This document shows positions 7,468-14,868 of a DNA stretch of 64,000 nt, piece after piece. A program made the position numbers and the translations under genes. Position 1 is the stretch's first letter; each line of letters starts with the position of its first letter. Below the pieces are notes generated by a model. The model was not told the origin of the DNA, did not search any database, and saw nothing but the letters and a program-made list of their open reading frames with translations. Origin of the DNA: Nocardia bhagyanarayanae (GTDB lineage: Bacteria > Actinomycetota > Actinomycetes > Mycobacteriales > Mycobacteriaceae); assembly GCF_006716565.1 (NCBI RefSeq), contig NZ_VFPG01000001.1, positions 5,890,001 through 5,954,000 on the forward strand, read 5' to 3'.

Positions 7468-8679
7468 TTGAGCGACACCGCATCGTCCGGACCCACCCGG
7501 TTCGGCTTCTTCCTCGCCCCGTACCACCCGCTCACCGGCAATCCCACGCTGCAACTACAGCGGGATCTGGAGTTGGTGGAGCTGGCGGACCGGCTCGGTT
7601 ACGCGGAAGCCTGGGTCGGCGAACATCATTCGGCCGGGCTGGAGATCATCGCGGCCCCCGAGGTGTTCCTCGCGGCCGCGGCGCAGCGCACCAGCCGCAT
7701 CCGGCTCGGCACCGGCGTGAACTCGCTGCCCTATCACCAGCCGCTGATGCTCGCCGACCGGCTCTGCCTGCTCGACCACCTCACCATGGGCCGCACCATG
7801 ATGGGCGTCGGCCCCGGCCAGCTGGCCACCGACGCGGCCATGCTGGGGATCGATCCGGTGCGGCAGCGGGACATGATGCACGAATCCATGGCAGTGCTCG
7901 TGCGGCTGCTGCGCGGGGAGACGGTGACCGCCGAGACCGACTGGTATCGGTTGGGCGAGGCGCGGCTGCAACTGCTGCCCTACCAGCCGGGCGGCATGGA
8001 AATGGCTGTGGCGTCCACTATTTCGCCTTCCGGTGCGGTGCTGGCCGGTCGGCACGGCGCCGGGCTGCTTTCGCTGGCCGCCTCGGATCCCAGCGGCTAC
8101 GAGGCGCTGGTGCCGAACTGGAAGGTCTACGAGAAGACCCTGATCGAGCACGGGCACGCGGTGGACCGTTCACGGTGGCGGCTGGTCGCGCCGATGCATC
8201 TCGCGGAGACGCGGGAGCAGGCGATGCGGGACGCCGAGTGGGGCGTCGGTCATCTCGTCGACTACATCGAGAAGCTCAGCGGCCGGACCGCGCCGTGGGG
8301 ACAGTCACCGCGAGATGCCGTGCGGCAGTGGGTCGGTGAGGGCTTCCCGGCCTTCGGCCGCGCCACCATCGGCACACCGGACGACGCGATCGCCACCATC
8401 GAGAAGCTCACTGAACAGTCCGGCGGCTTCGGGACCTTCCTGCTGCTCGGGCTCAACGTGGCGGACTGGGAAGCCACCCAACGCTCGGCGCGGCTGTTCG
8501 CCGAGCATGTGATTCCGCACTTCACCGGAGCCAATCGGAACCGGATCGCGTCTTTGGAGTGGGCGAATGCCAACAGCGAGCGCATGATCGGCGGTTTGCA
8601 GGCGGGCATCCAGAGCGCCTTCGACAAGCACGGCAAGACGCTGGCCGCCGCGCTGGGCGCCGACGAGGAGGTCCGCTGA
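7468..8679 (+). CDS. Luciferase-like flavin-dependent monooxygenase
   Basis: 403 aa from a TTG start at 7468. The bacterial-luciferase fold is evident from RFGFFLAPYHP, DRLGYAEAWVGEHHS, TSRIRLGTGV, LPYHQPLMLADRLCLLDHLTMGR and GVGPGQ. The closest style is the limonene-monooxygenase or alkanal-monooxygenase branch. These enzymes use reduced FMN from a separate reductase, and the flavin reductase at 3485 in the same run could supply it. Within this operon it takes the place of the usual HsaA hydroxylase, so it may introduce the hydroxyl that creates the catechol, or perform a Baeyer-Villiger-type step. It shares one base with the next gene (TGATG). Confidence 0.85.
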   Translation: MSDTASSGPTRFGFFLAPYHPLTGNPTLQLQRDLELVELADRLGYAEAWVGEHHSAGLEIIAAPEVFLAAAAQRTSRIRLGTGVNSLPYHQPLMLADRLCLLDHLTMGRTMMGVGPGQLATDAAMLGIDPVRQRDMMHESMAVLVRLLRGETVTAETDWYRLGEARLQLLPYQPGGMEMAVASTISPSGAVLAGRHGAGLLSLAASDPSGYEALVPNWKVYEKTLIEHGHAVDRSRWRLVAPMHLAETREQAMRDAEWGVGHLVDYIEKLSGRTAPWGQSPRDAVRQWVGEGFPAFGRATIGTPDDAIATIEKLTEQSGGFGTFLLLGLNVADWEATQRSARLFAEHVIPHFTGANRNRIASLEWANANSERMIGGLQAGIQSAFDKHGKTLAAALGADEEVR

Positions 8680-9710
8680 TGCGCGCGGTGGTGATGCGGG
8701 ATCGCCGTCTGGTCGTCGACGAGGTGGCCGATCCGGTGCCCGGGCCCGGGCAGGTGCTGGTGGAGACGGTGGCCTGCGGGATCTGCGGATCCGACAAGCA
8801 GGCACTGGATTTCACCGACGAGTTCCTGCAAGCCTCGCGCGACAGCGGTGTGCCGACCTTCGAATTCGATCCGACCCGGGATGTGGTGCTCGGCCACGAG
8901 ATCGCCGCCCGCGTCGTCTCGGCCGGGCCGGACACACCGCACGAGCCCGGACAGCTCGTGGTCGCCCTGCCGTGGGCGGTGGACCACGCCGGGCAGATCC
9001 ACGGCGTCGGATTCTCCAACGAATTCCCCGGCGGTTACGGGGAACGCATGGTCTTGCAGGCCATGGCGCTGGAACCGATCCCGGAGCACGTGCCACCGCA
9101 GGTCGCCGCGCTGACCGAGCCGCTCGCGGTCGGCTTCGGCAACGTGGCGCGTACCGGGATCGGACCGTCCGGCTCGGGCATCGTGATCGGTTGCGGCCCG
9201 GTCGGTTTGGGCGCGGTCGCCGCGCTCGCCGAACGCGGCGTCGCACCCATCGTCGCCTCCGATCCGTCGAAACTGCGGCGCGACACGGCTTTACGACTCG
9301 GCGCGCACCGCGTCGTCGACCCGGCGGTGGCCGATCCGATCGAAGTGTGGCGCGAGGCCGCAGCACCCGGGCAGCTGCTGCACATCTGGGTGTGCGCCGC
9401 GGTGCCCGGCCTGATCAACGACCTGATGTACAAGGCGCCGCGCCAAACCACCATCCTGCAGATCGGCGCGGTGATGACCGACGACGTCATCCGCCCGATC
9501 GTCGGCATCTACAAAGACATCTCGCTACAGATGTGCATGGTCTACCCCCACGAGGAGTACGCGAGAACCCTCACCCGCATCGCCGACGGCACCATCGACG
9601 CCGCCTCCCTCATCACCGCCGAGGTAGGCCTCGACGGCGTACCCGCCGCCATCGACGCCCTCCGCAACCCGGACGCCCACATCCAAATCCTGGTCCGCCC
9701 GGATCTGTGA
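8679..9710 (+). CDS. Zinc-type alcohol dehydrogenase (MDR superfamily)
   Basis: 343 aa, start overlapping the preceding stop. N-terminal catalytic domain contains CGICGSDKQ and GHEIAARV, the catalytic zinc ligands of medium-chain dehydrogenases. The cysteine-rich structural zinc loop is replaced by a stretch with DTPHEPGQLVVALPW. The cofactor domain carries GIVIGCGPVGLGAVAAL, a normal GxGxxG-type NAD(P) site, and a following acidic residue (VASDPSKL) favours NAD. It most likely oxidises an alcohol or reduces a carbonyl produced by the upstream oxygenases. It is the last gene before a strong hairpin, so it probably ends the operon. Confidence 0.85.
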   Translation: MRAVVMRDRRLVVDEVADPVPGPGQVLVETVACGICGSDKQALDFTDEFLQASRDSGVPTFEFDPTRDVVLGHEIAARVVSAGPDTPHEPGQLVVALPWAVDHAGQIHGVGFSNEFPGGYGERMVLQAMALEPIPEHVPPQVAALTEPLAVGFGNVARTGIGPSGSGIVIGCGPVGLGAVAALAERGVAPIVASDPSKLRRDTALRLGAHRVVDPAVADPIEVWREAAAPGQLLHIWVCAAVPGLINDLMYKAPRQTTILQIGAVMTDDVIRPIVGIYKDISLQMCMVYPHEEYARTLTRIADGTIDAASLITAEVGLDGVPAAIDALRNPDAHIQILVRPDL

Positions 9711-9717
9711 GAGGGGT

Positions 9718-9761
9718 CGTGCGTCGGGCCCACCACCCCTCTGCCCCGGGCCCGACGCACG
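9718..9761 (+). terminator. Strong terminator hairpin after the catabolic operon
   Basis: Perfect 14-bp inverted repeat CGTGCGTCGGGCCC (9718-9731) / GGGCCCGACGCACG (9748-9761) with a 16-nt loop, starting 8 bp after the dehydrogenase stop. Position and stability make it the likely end of the operon transcript. Confidence 0.75.
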
Positions 9762-9855
9762 CACGCACGCCCTGACGGCGAAAACCTGTTGGCGGACCAT
9801 GACGATCACTGCTACTTTTCCGGAAGCCGTGCCAGAGAACGAGGAGGTGGTACCC

Positions 9856-9909
9856 GTGAACGCAGTATCGACATGGGTGCTCCCCTCTGGGGTCACGGTC
9901 GGGCGATAG
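9856..9909 (+). CDS. Possible leader peptide, 17 aa
   Basis: A GTG at 9856 lies 7 nt after an excellent ribosome site, GAGGAGGT (9841-9848), and opens a 17-codon frame (MNAVSTWVLPSGVTVGR) closed by TAG at 9907. A CCCC-TCT-GGGG mini-hairpin (9882-9892) lies inside it, and the hydrolase starts 45 bp further on. The ribosome site is far stronger than that of the hydrolase itself, which suggests a translated leader with a regulatory role. Without comparative data this remains a candidate. Confidence 0.35.
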   Translation: MNAVSTWVLPSGVTVGR

Positions 9910-9954
9910 GTCGTCCGGGAGCGCCGCTCGAGAGCACTCCCGAAAGGCACGACC

Positions 9955-10680
9955 ATGCAATTCACTTCCGAACAGCGCCTCGGCGACGGCGTCCTCGAAC
10001 GCGCATTCACTCTCGGCGAGATCCCCGGCATCCTGTGGACGCCCGGATCCGCACCGGCGCCGCTGATCCTGCTCGGCCACCCCGGCGGACTGCACATGAT
10101 GCACCCCCGGCTGGTGGCCCGGGCCCGGCAAGCAGCGGCGGAGGGCTTCGCGGCGGCCACCATCGAGCTCCCCGGAAGCGGTGACCGGCCCCGTTCCGCC
10201 GCCGCCGAGGAGGCCCGCGCCGACCTGCGCCGGGCGGTGGAGGCCGGCGGGCCGGTCGACGACGAGATCGTCGACCGGCTCGTCCTCCCCCTGGTCGAAA
10301 AGGCGGTCCCGGAATGGCGGGCCGCCCTGGACGCCCTGCTCGCGCTGCCCGAGATCGGCGGCCGGGTCGGGTATTCGGGAGGGGTTATCTCCATCGGCGT
10401 CCGGCTGGCGGTGGTCGAGCCGCGCATCTCGGCCGCCGTCCTGTTCGCCGGGAGTTTCGTTCCCCGGGCCATCCTCGAGGAGGCCCGGCAGGTCACCATT
10501 CCGCTACACGTCCTGCTGCAGTGGGACGACGAGGGAAACGACCGGCAAATGGCGCTGGACCTGTTCGACGCGTTCGGCTCCAAGGAGAAGACGTTGCACG
10601 CCAATATGGGCGGGCACACCGGCGTCCCCCAGTTCGCGGGGGAAGAGGCGAACCGGTTCTTCGCCCGGCACCTGAAGTGA
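9955..10680 (+). CDS. Alpha/beta hydrolase, dienelactone-hydrolase-like
   Basis: 241 aa. The fold is shown by LILLGHPGG near residue 40 (oxyanion region), the nucleophile elbow GYSGG around residue 140, an acidic segment LQWDDEGND in the place of the catalytic Asp, and a late GGHTG with the catalytic His. There is no signal peptide. The family hydrolyses esters, lactones or related bonds in the cytoplasm, and the substrate is not predictable here. The gene is isolated: it follows the leader candidate and is closed by two hairpins downstream. A weak AAAGG lies 8 nt before the ATG. Confidence 0.75.
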   Translation: MQFTSEQRLGDGVLERAFTLGEIPGILWTPGSAPAPLILLGHPGGLHMMHPRLVARARQAAAEGFAAATIELPGSGDRPRSAAAEEARADLRRAVEAGGPVDDEIVDRLVLPLVEKAVPEWRAALDALLALPEIGGRVGYSGGVISIGVRLAVVEPRISAAVLFAGSFVPRAILEEARQVTIPLHVLLQWDDEGNDRQMALDLFDAFGSKEKTLHANMGGHTGVPQFAGEEANRFFARHLK

Positions 10681-10685
10681 GGTCG

Positions 10686-10724
10686 GGCCGTCAGGCCGGC
10701 AGCAGACGATAAGACCTGACGGCC
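10686..10724 (+). terminator. Terminator hairpin 1 after the hydrolase
   Basis: Perfect 10-bp inverted repeat GGCCGTCAGG (10686-10695) / CCTGACGGCC (10715-10724), 19-nt loop, beginning 5 bp after the hydrolase stop codon. Confidence 0.65.
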
Positions 10725-10730
10725 AGGACG

Positions 10731-10771
10731 CCGCTCATCGAGGACAGGTCCCGGCCTTCCTCGATGAGCGG
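10731..10771. terminator. Terminator hairpin 2, in tandem
   Basis: Perfect 14-bp inverted repeat CCGCTCATCGAGGA (10731-10744) / TCCTCGATGAGCGG (10758-10771) with a 13-nt loop, only 6 bp after the preceding hairpin. Two unrelated stems in series suggest a reinforced transcription stop, or that the second belongs to leftward transcripts from the gene ending at 11109. Confidence 0.55.
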
Positions 10772-11108
10772 TGACCAGCAGATGCATGCTCCGATGGTCA
10801 TCGGATCTCACGGGGAAGGATGGATGTGTAGTCGTCGATTTCGTGTCCGGTCCGCCAGGGTCGCGCCGCACCCGAGGTCCACCAACGCCACCACAAGTGA
10901 AGGATGTTCGACGACCTTGCCGACTTCCCGAGCGGCCTCGATGCCCCGCATCGGTGCGGCCAGCGGCTGAGTCGACTCGATGTCGGGATGCAGGATCTCC
11001 GGTATCGGCTGCATGGACGGATTGCTTCTCGCAGAGCAGTTGGCCGGCGGCGACTCGACCTACGCCACGGTCGCATGCAGCAGGTCGTCTCGCGAACGAG
11101 TGTGTCGC
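10772..11108. other. Gene-poor stretch, no supported gene
   Basis: Between the tandem hairpins and the beta-propeller gene no frame has a start, ribosome site and recognisable product together. A minus-strand frame at 10808-11014 has a protein-like composition (LHPDIESTQPLAAPMRG ...) and could be a remnant of a lost gene, but it has no upstream continuation and I cannot assign it. Confidence 0.4.
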
Positions 11109-12020
11109 TCAGAACCCTTGAACCGGTGTGAGATCCACGTCGGGGGGCGGGCGCAGGCGTCGGAGGGTGCCGTCGAAGGAAGTGATGTACAGCGCCGAAT
11201 CCTCACCGTCAGGCCCGACGCGTACCGAACTCGGACCGGTCCAACCACTAGGTAAGGCCGTGGTGATCGCGCACGTTGCTCCCGATTCCGGGTCGATGCG
11301 GTGGATCGCACCCGCCAGGTGGGCGGCCAGATAGAGGTGGCCGTCGCTGGTTGTGGTCACGTCATCCGGGCCTGCCAGGAGACCGGGGACAGTTGTCACC
11401 ACCGTCCACCGCTCCGGGGCATCCAGCGGAATCCGGTAGACCTGACCGGTGAACAGATCATCGGTGTACACGACCCGGTGATCCGGGCTCAGCGCGAGCC
11501 CTTCTCCGCGTGGCACCGGCGCCCAATTCGCGACGACCACACCGGATTCCGTGTCGTAGCGCGAGACTCCCCTCGACGGGCCGCCCTCGGTCCCGACCCA
11601 GGTCGTCAAGAAATCACCATCGGGCAACCGCAGCAGCCCGTGTCCCGGGAAGTCGGCTATCGGTGAGAGCTGACCTGTGGTGGTGTCCAGCCGCCACAAC
11701 TTGCCATCCTGACGCGTGAGGACGTACAGGGCCGTCCCATCGAGCTGCAAGCCGCCCGGAGCGGCCAGGTTTTCGAGCACAGTTCGCACCTGCCCGGAAC
11801 CATCGACGTGATAGACCTTCGTGCCCCCGGACAGATAGAAGCCGCCCTGCCCGTCGGGTTCGAGGTTCTCCAACTGCTCGAGACCCGAAGCTATGGTGCC
11901 GAGTTGCCAACCGGCGCAACCAGTTCGCGAATAACCGAACGCCGGAGCCGCAAAACTGGAACTCGCCGCAACCACCACCGCAAGGCACAGCGTCCGAATA
12001 CACGTACCGGCGACCCCCAT
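11109..12020 (-). CDS. Secreted beta-propeller protein (SMP-30/NHL-like)
   Basis: 303 aa with the start placed at the ATG at 12020, because it gives a clean signal peptide (TLCLAVVVAASSSFAAPAFG, cleavage near residue 29); a longer frame adds 20 Cys-rich residues that would hide it. The mature part is a string of short beta blades with repeated motifs such as GGFYLSGGTKVYHV, PGGLQLDGTALYVLTR, GEGLALSPDHRVVYTDD and DDVTTTSDGHLYLAAH, the pattern of SMP-30, gluconolactonase or strictosidine-synthase-like propellers. Probable location is the cell envelope or outside. No enzymatic residues can be confirmed, and the role is unknown. Confidence 0.7.
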   Translation of the reverse strand: MGVAGTCIRTLCLAVVVAASSSFAAPAFGYSRTGCAGWQLGTIASGLEQLENLEPDGQGGFYLSGGTKVYHVDGSGQVRTVLENLAAPGGLQLDGTALYVLTRQDGKLWRLDTTTGQLSPIADFPGHGLLRLPDGDFLTTWVGTEGGPSRGVSRYDTESGVVVANWAPVPRGEGLALSPDHRVVYTDDLFTGQVYRIPLDAPERWTVVTTVPGLLAGPDDVTTTSDGHLYLAAHLAGAIHRIDPESGATCAITTALPSGWTGPSSVRVGPDGEDSALYITSFDGTLRRLRPPPDVDLTPVQGF

Positions 12021-12151
12021 GCTGGAGAGCCTACGACATCCGACACAGCGATGCGGTTCTCGAACCGACGCACAGGGCATCCCGGTGCAGAATCGCGAGT
12101 CGCGGGCTCAACTGCCAGCCGCCGAATGCGCACGGCCCCAAGCCACTCGGC

Positions 12152-12784
12152 TCAAGCCGAGGTCGCCTCCCACTCGAACCCGTCCGGGTCGGCGAACGAC
12201 CCGAAACCGCTGCCGATGACGATTCGGTGGGACCCGGTGCCCTCCGGCGCGACGCCGGCATCCTTGGCGGCCGCGCGGCGCCCGTAGAGCGCCAGCTTGA
12301 CCGAAGACGGCGGGGTGGCGAACTCTACGTACTTGCTGCCGAAGCTCTTTCCCACGGCCAGGCCTCGGTCGATGTAGAACTGCTTGGTCGCCTTGACGTT
12401 GTCGACCCCGAAAAGCACGACGAAATCGTCGATCTCCCGGGTGGCAGGCCCGGTGTCCTTCTTCGCCGACGTCGCGATCTTCCAAATCGCCCCGTCCGGC
12501 GCCTGAACGACGCCGCCATACCCCCAGAAGCTCTTCTTGGCCGGCTTCAGCGTCGTCGCGCCCGCTCCGAGGGCGGTGCCGATGAGGCTGTCGACGGTAC
12601 TCGGCTGCGACACCACGAGCGACAGGATGAAGCCACGGAAGCCGGTCGTCAGCGTCTCCGAGGCGCGGACTCGTAGCTTGTCGCCGAGACCGAACGCGGC
12701 GTCGTAGAAGTTGGCGGCAGCCGCCGGGTCGGTCACCTCGAGGACGACGGCGTCGATGGTGGTCTGATCAATGGTGCTGTTCAT
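12152..12784 (-). CDS. VOC (glyoxalase/bleomycin-resistance) superfamily protein
   Basis: 210 aa starting MNSTIDQTTIDAVVLEV at 12784; the longer frame upstream has no ribosome site. Two vicinal-oxygen-chelate modules are visible: residues about 8-110 (VVLEVTDPAAAANFYDAAFGLG, GGVVQAPDGAIWKIA) and about 120-205 (DDFVVLFGVDNVKATKQFYIDRGLAVG, GSFADPDGFEWEA). The end of each module carries the DPDG or APDG signature usual in this superfamily. Members include dioxygenases, isomerases and drug-binding resistance proteins. The canonical metal-ligand set is not obvious, so a binding role is as likely as catalysis. Confidence 0.75.
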   Translation of the reverse strand: MNSTIDQTTIDAVVLEVTDPAAAANFYDAAFGLGDKLRVRASETLTTGFRGFILSLVVSQPSTVDSLIGTALGAGATTLKPAKKSFWGYGGVVQAPDGAIWKIATSAKKDTGPATREIDDFVVLFGVDNVKATKQFYIDRGLAVGKSFGSKYVEFATPPSSVKLALYGRRAAAKDAGVAPEGTGSHRIVIGSGFGSFADPDGFEWEATSA

Positions 12785-13003
12785 GGCGATAACGCTAGTT
12801 CCGGCCCGATGACCGGCGCTTCTCGATTCCTGACCGATAAAGTCCGTATCACCGCCGACCTGGGCATTTTCCGGGTACACCCCTGCTTTCTACGATTTGC
12901 ACACGACCCACAGCCCGAGTGCCGCTGCCGAATATTTCCGATGCTGACCGGAAACCCGGATCGGGGAGGCATGCGGGCTCTAGTTCGGCCGCCATCCGGC
13001 AAT

Positions 13004-13040
13004 GGCCCGGGTTCGCGTCGTTCGACGTCGAACCCGGGCC
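13004..13040 (-). terminator. Terminator of the PapA5-like gene
   Basis: Perfect 12-bp inverted repeat GGCCCGGGTTCG (13004-13015) / CGAACCCGGGCC (13029-13040), 13-nt loop, located 18 bp beyond the stop codon of the minus-strand gene ending at 13058. Confidence 0.65.
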
Positions 13041-13057
13041 GCGTTACTCGCGCGGAG

Positions 13058-14314
13058 TCACTGCGGGGAGCGGGTTTCGACCGCGGAATGCAGTGTCGCC
13101 GTGAGCAGTTCGATGCGACGCTGCTCCTGTTCGGCGGTCTGCGGCTGATGGTGGATTTCGATGCTCAACCGGCCGTCGTAGGTGCTGATGACGCAGGTGT
13201 TGGCCGCGGGCCTGCGCCCGGTTCGGTCCGGCTTCGCGATGAAGATCGAGCGGAAGTCGTCGATACGCAGATCCTTCTGCGAGGGCAGTTGCGGCACCCT
13301 GCCCCAGTTCGTCGCCACCACCATCCCCGGAATCTTGGGTGGACCCGCCGCCGCCACATCGGGGATCTGCAGGGGCGTCTGCTGCACGAACCCCGAGGCC
13401 ACGGCGCCCCGCAAGGTATCGCAGACACCGCGGGCCAGGCCGATCAGGGTTGTCCCCGCTTCCGCACTCGGGACATAGTTCGCGAATCCCAGCACGTCGG
13501 TGCCGTCGGTCAAGCCGATCGGCGGGCTGACCCTGGCGCGGAGATCGACGGAGTACAAGTACATGAGCTCGGTCAGCGGCAGTGCCCGAACCTCTGCCTC
13601 CATCAGCAGGATCGCCGCGGACACCAGCCCGTGCATCGTCACCTGTTCGCGGTGCCCGAGATCGACCAGCCGCGCCGTCGCCTCCTCACTCAGACGGCAT
13701 CGCGTCGTCTGGGGCATCGGATATCCCGGGGCGATGTCGTCCGGTGCGGGCGCGGCGGGGATTGCCGCGGACTGCGGCGCCGGTGCGGCCGCAGCCGGAG
13801 TCGGGAACTTCTCGATGCCACGGGCGGCCAGCAGCACCTCGACCGGATCCGGATAGGGATGGACCTCCGCCACCAGTGGACCGCCTTCTGCGGCAGCACG
13901 ATAGAACGACCACAGATCGCCGAGGATGGCGAGGGAGTGGTACGCATCTGCCACACTGTGATGGATCACCAGCGTGACGCTCGCGGTGTCGCCGTCGCGG
14001 ACCACGCACAGCGCACCGACCGCTACGCTCTGATCGAACTTCGCGCCTGCGAGCAGCTGCTCCGGATCACCGTCGACCACCGAGATTTCCGGCGCAGCCC
14101 CCGGCGAAGCCACCAGGACATGCCCGCCGGTCCCGGTGGCTTCGAGACGAGCGCCCAGAATGGGATAGGCGCGAACGACGGCGTCGAATGCCGTCGACAA
14201 CGCGCTCAGGTCCAATCGGCCGGACACTCGAGTCGAGTAGCCGACGAAGACCTCACCGAAGGCGAACATCTGTTCGCTCGGCGCCAGCGGGCGTATGACG
14301 CTTGCTGTGGACAT
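13058..14314 (-). CDS. PapA5-like polyketide-associated acyltransferase
   Basis: 418 aa, start at the ATG at 14314 (MSTASVIRPLAPSEQMFAFG). The protein follows PapA5 of Mycobacterium along its length: N-terminal SVIR.L..SE..FA, RAYPILGARLE, the catalytic HHSVADAYHS (HHxxxD motif with the active His), ATARLVDLGHREQVTMHGLVSAAILL, and the solvent-channel region with VDLRARVSPPIGLTDGTDVLGFANY. PapA5 transfers acyl groups from a PKS-bound or CoA thioester onto alcohols of a polyketide (phthiocerol). By analogy this enzyme may esterify a hydroxyl of the polyketide or its sugar made by the genes to the right. It is divergent from the fadD gene. Confidence 0.82.
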   Translation of the reverse strand: MSTASVIRPLAPSEQMFAFGEVFVGYSTRVSGRLDLSALSTAFDAVVRAYPILGARLEATGTGGHVLVASPGAAPEISVVDGDPEQLLAGAKFDQSVAVGALCVVRDGDTASVTLVIHHSVADAYHSLAILGDLWSFYRAAAEGGPLVAEVHPYPDPVEVLLAARGIEKFPTPAAAAPAPQSAAIPAAPAPDDIAPGYPMPQTTRCRLSEEATARLVDLGHREQVTMHGLVSAAILLMEAEVRALPLTELMYLYSVDLRARVSPPIGLTDGTDVLGFANYVPSAEAGTTLIGLARGVCDTLRGAVASGFVQQTPLQIPDVAAAGPPKIPGMVVATNWGRVPQLPSQKDLRIDDFRSIFIAKPDRTGRRPAANTCVISTYDGRLSIEIHHQPQTAEQEQRRIELLTATLHSAVETRSPQ

Positions 14315-14868
14315 GTAGTTCCCTTCAGATATTGCGTATCGCCCCCGGAGAACCGAGCCACCATCCACATGTCCGAGCCTGTGGTCGCCCCCGACGTCGC
14401 TACCCCGAATCCCCGGGTGCTGCCGAGTCTTTCAGGTCTCGAGGCTCGCCGTTGCGGCAATTCCCACATCCGCGGTAAGCGCAACCCGTCGGCGACAACG
14501 GCGCCACGCGCCGCGCCGCTGTCCCGGACGCCACTGTGTCGCAGTGGTTCTCGCGATGGCTGGTCGGACGCTCGCGATGGCCGGGCGGCGGCTGCGATCA
14601 CGACGGCACTGGTCTACAGGTCGCGGTGGTCGGCGTTGGTGCGGATGCGTGAAGCCCGAGCTGCCCAGCGAGCCGAAATGGGTTCACATGTAAGACACCT
14701 CACCAACCGTGGATCTGGCTACCATGAGTGAGCCGCGCCACTCTTGGCGCGCAGACTCGTGAGAAGCAGGCAGAGGCACCACCGCATTCTGTCGGCATCG
14801 AGTCTCGGACCGGACGTGTACGAACGCCGCGACGTTCGGTTCATGCCAGAGATATCGGGAACAGGGAT
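14315..14868. other. Long divergent intergenic region between papA-like and fadD-like genes
   Basis: 554 bp without a convincing gene. Short frames on both strands have Arg-rich shadow composition and no ribosome site. The region must hold the promoters of the two divergent genes, but I see no clear -35/-10 pair or strong palindrome. The sequence next to the fadD start carries AGGG 4 nt before the ATG. Confidence 0.5.

Noticed and set aside
10808..11014. Minus-strand short frame as a gene
   Set aside because: No good ribosome site or family match, and no continuation upstream; it is noted only as a possible remnant.
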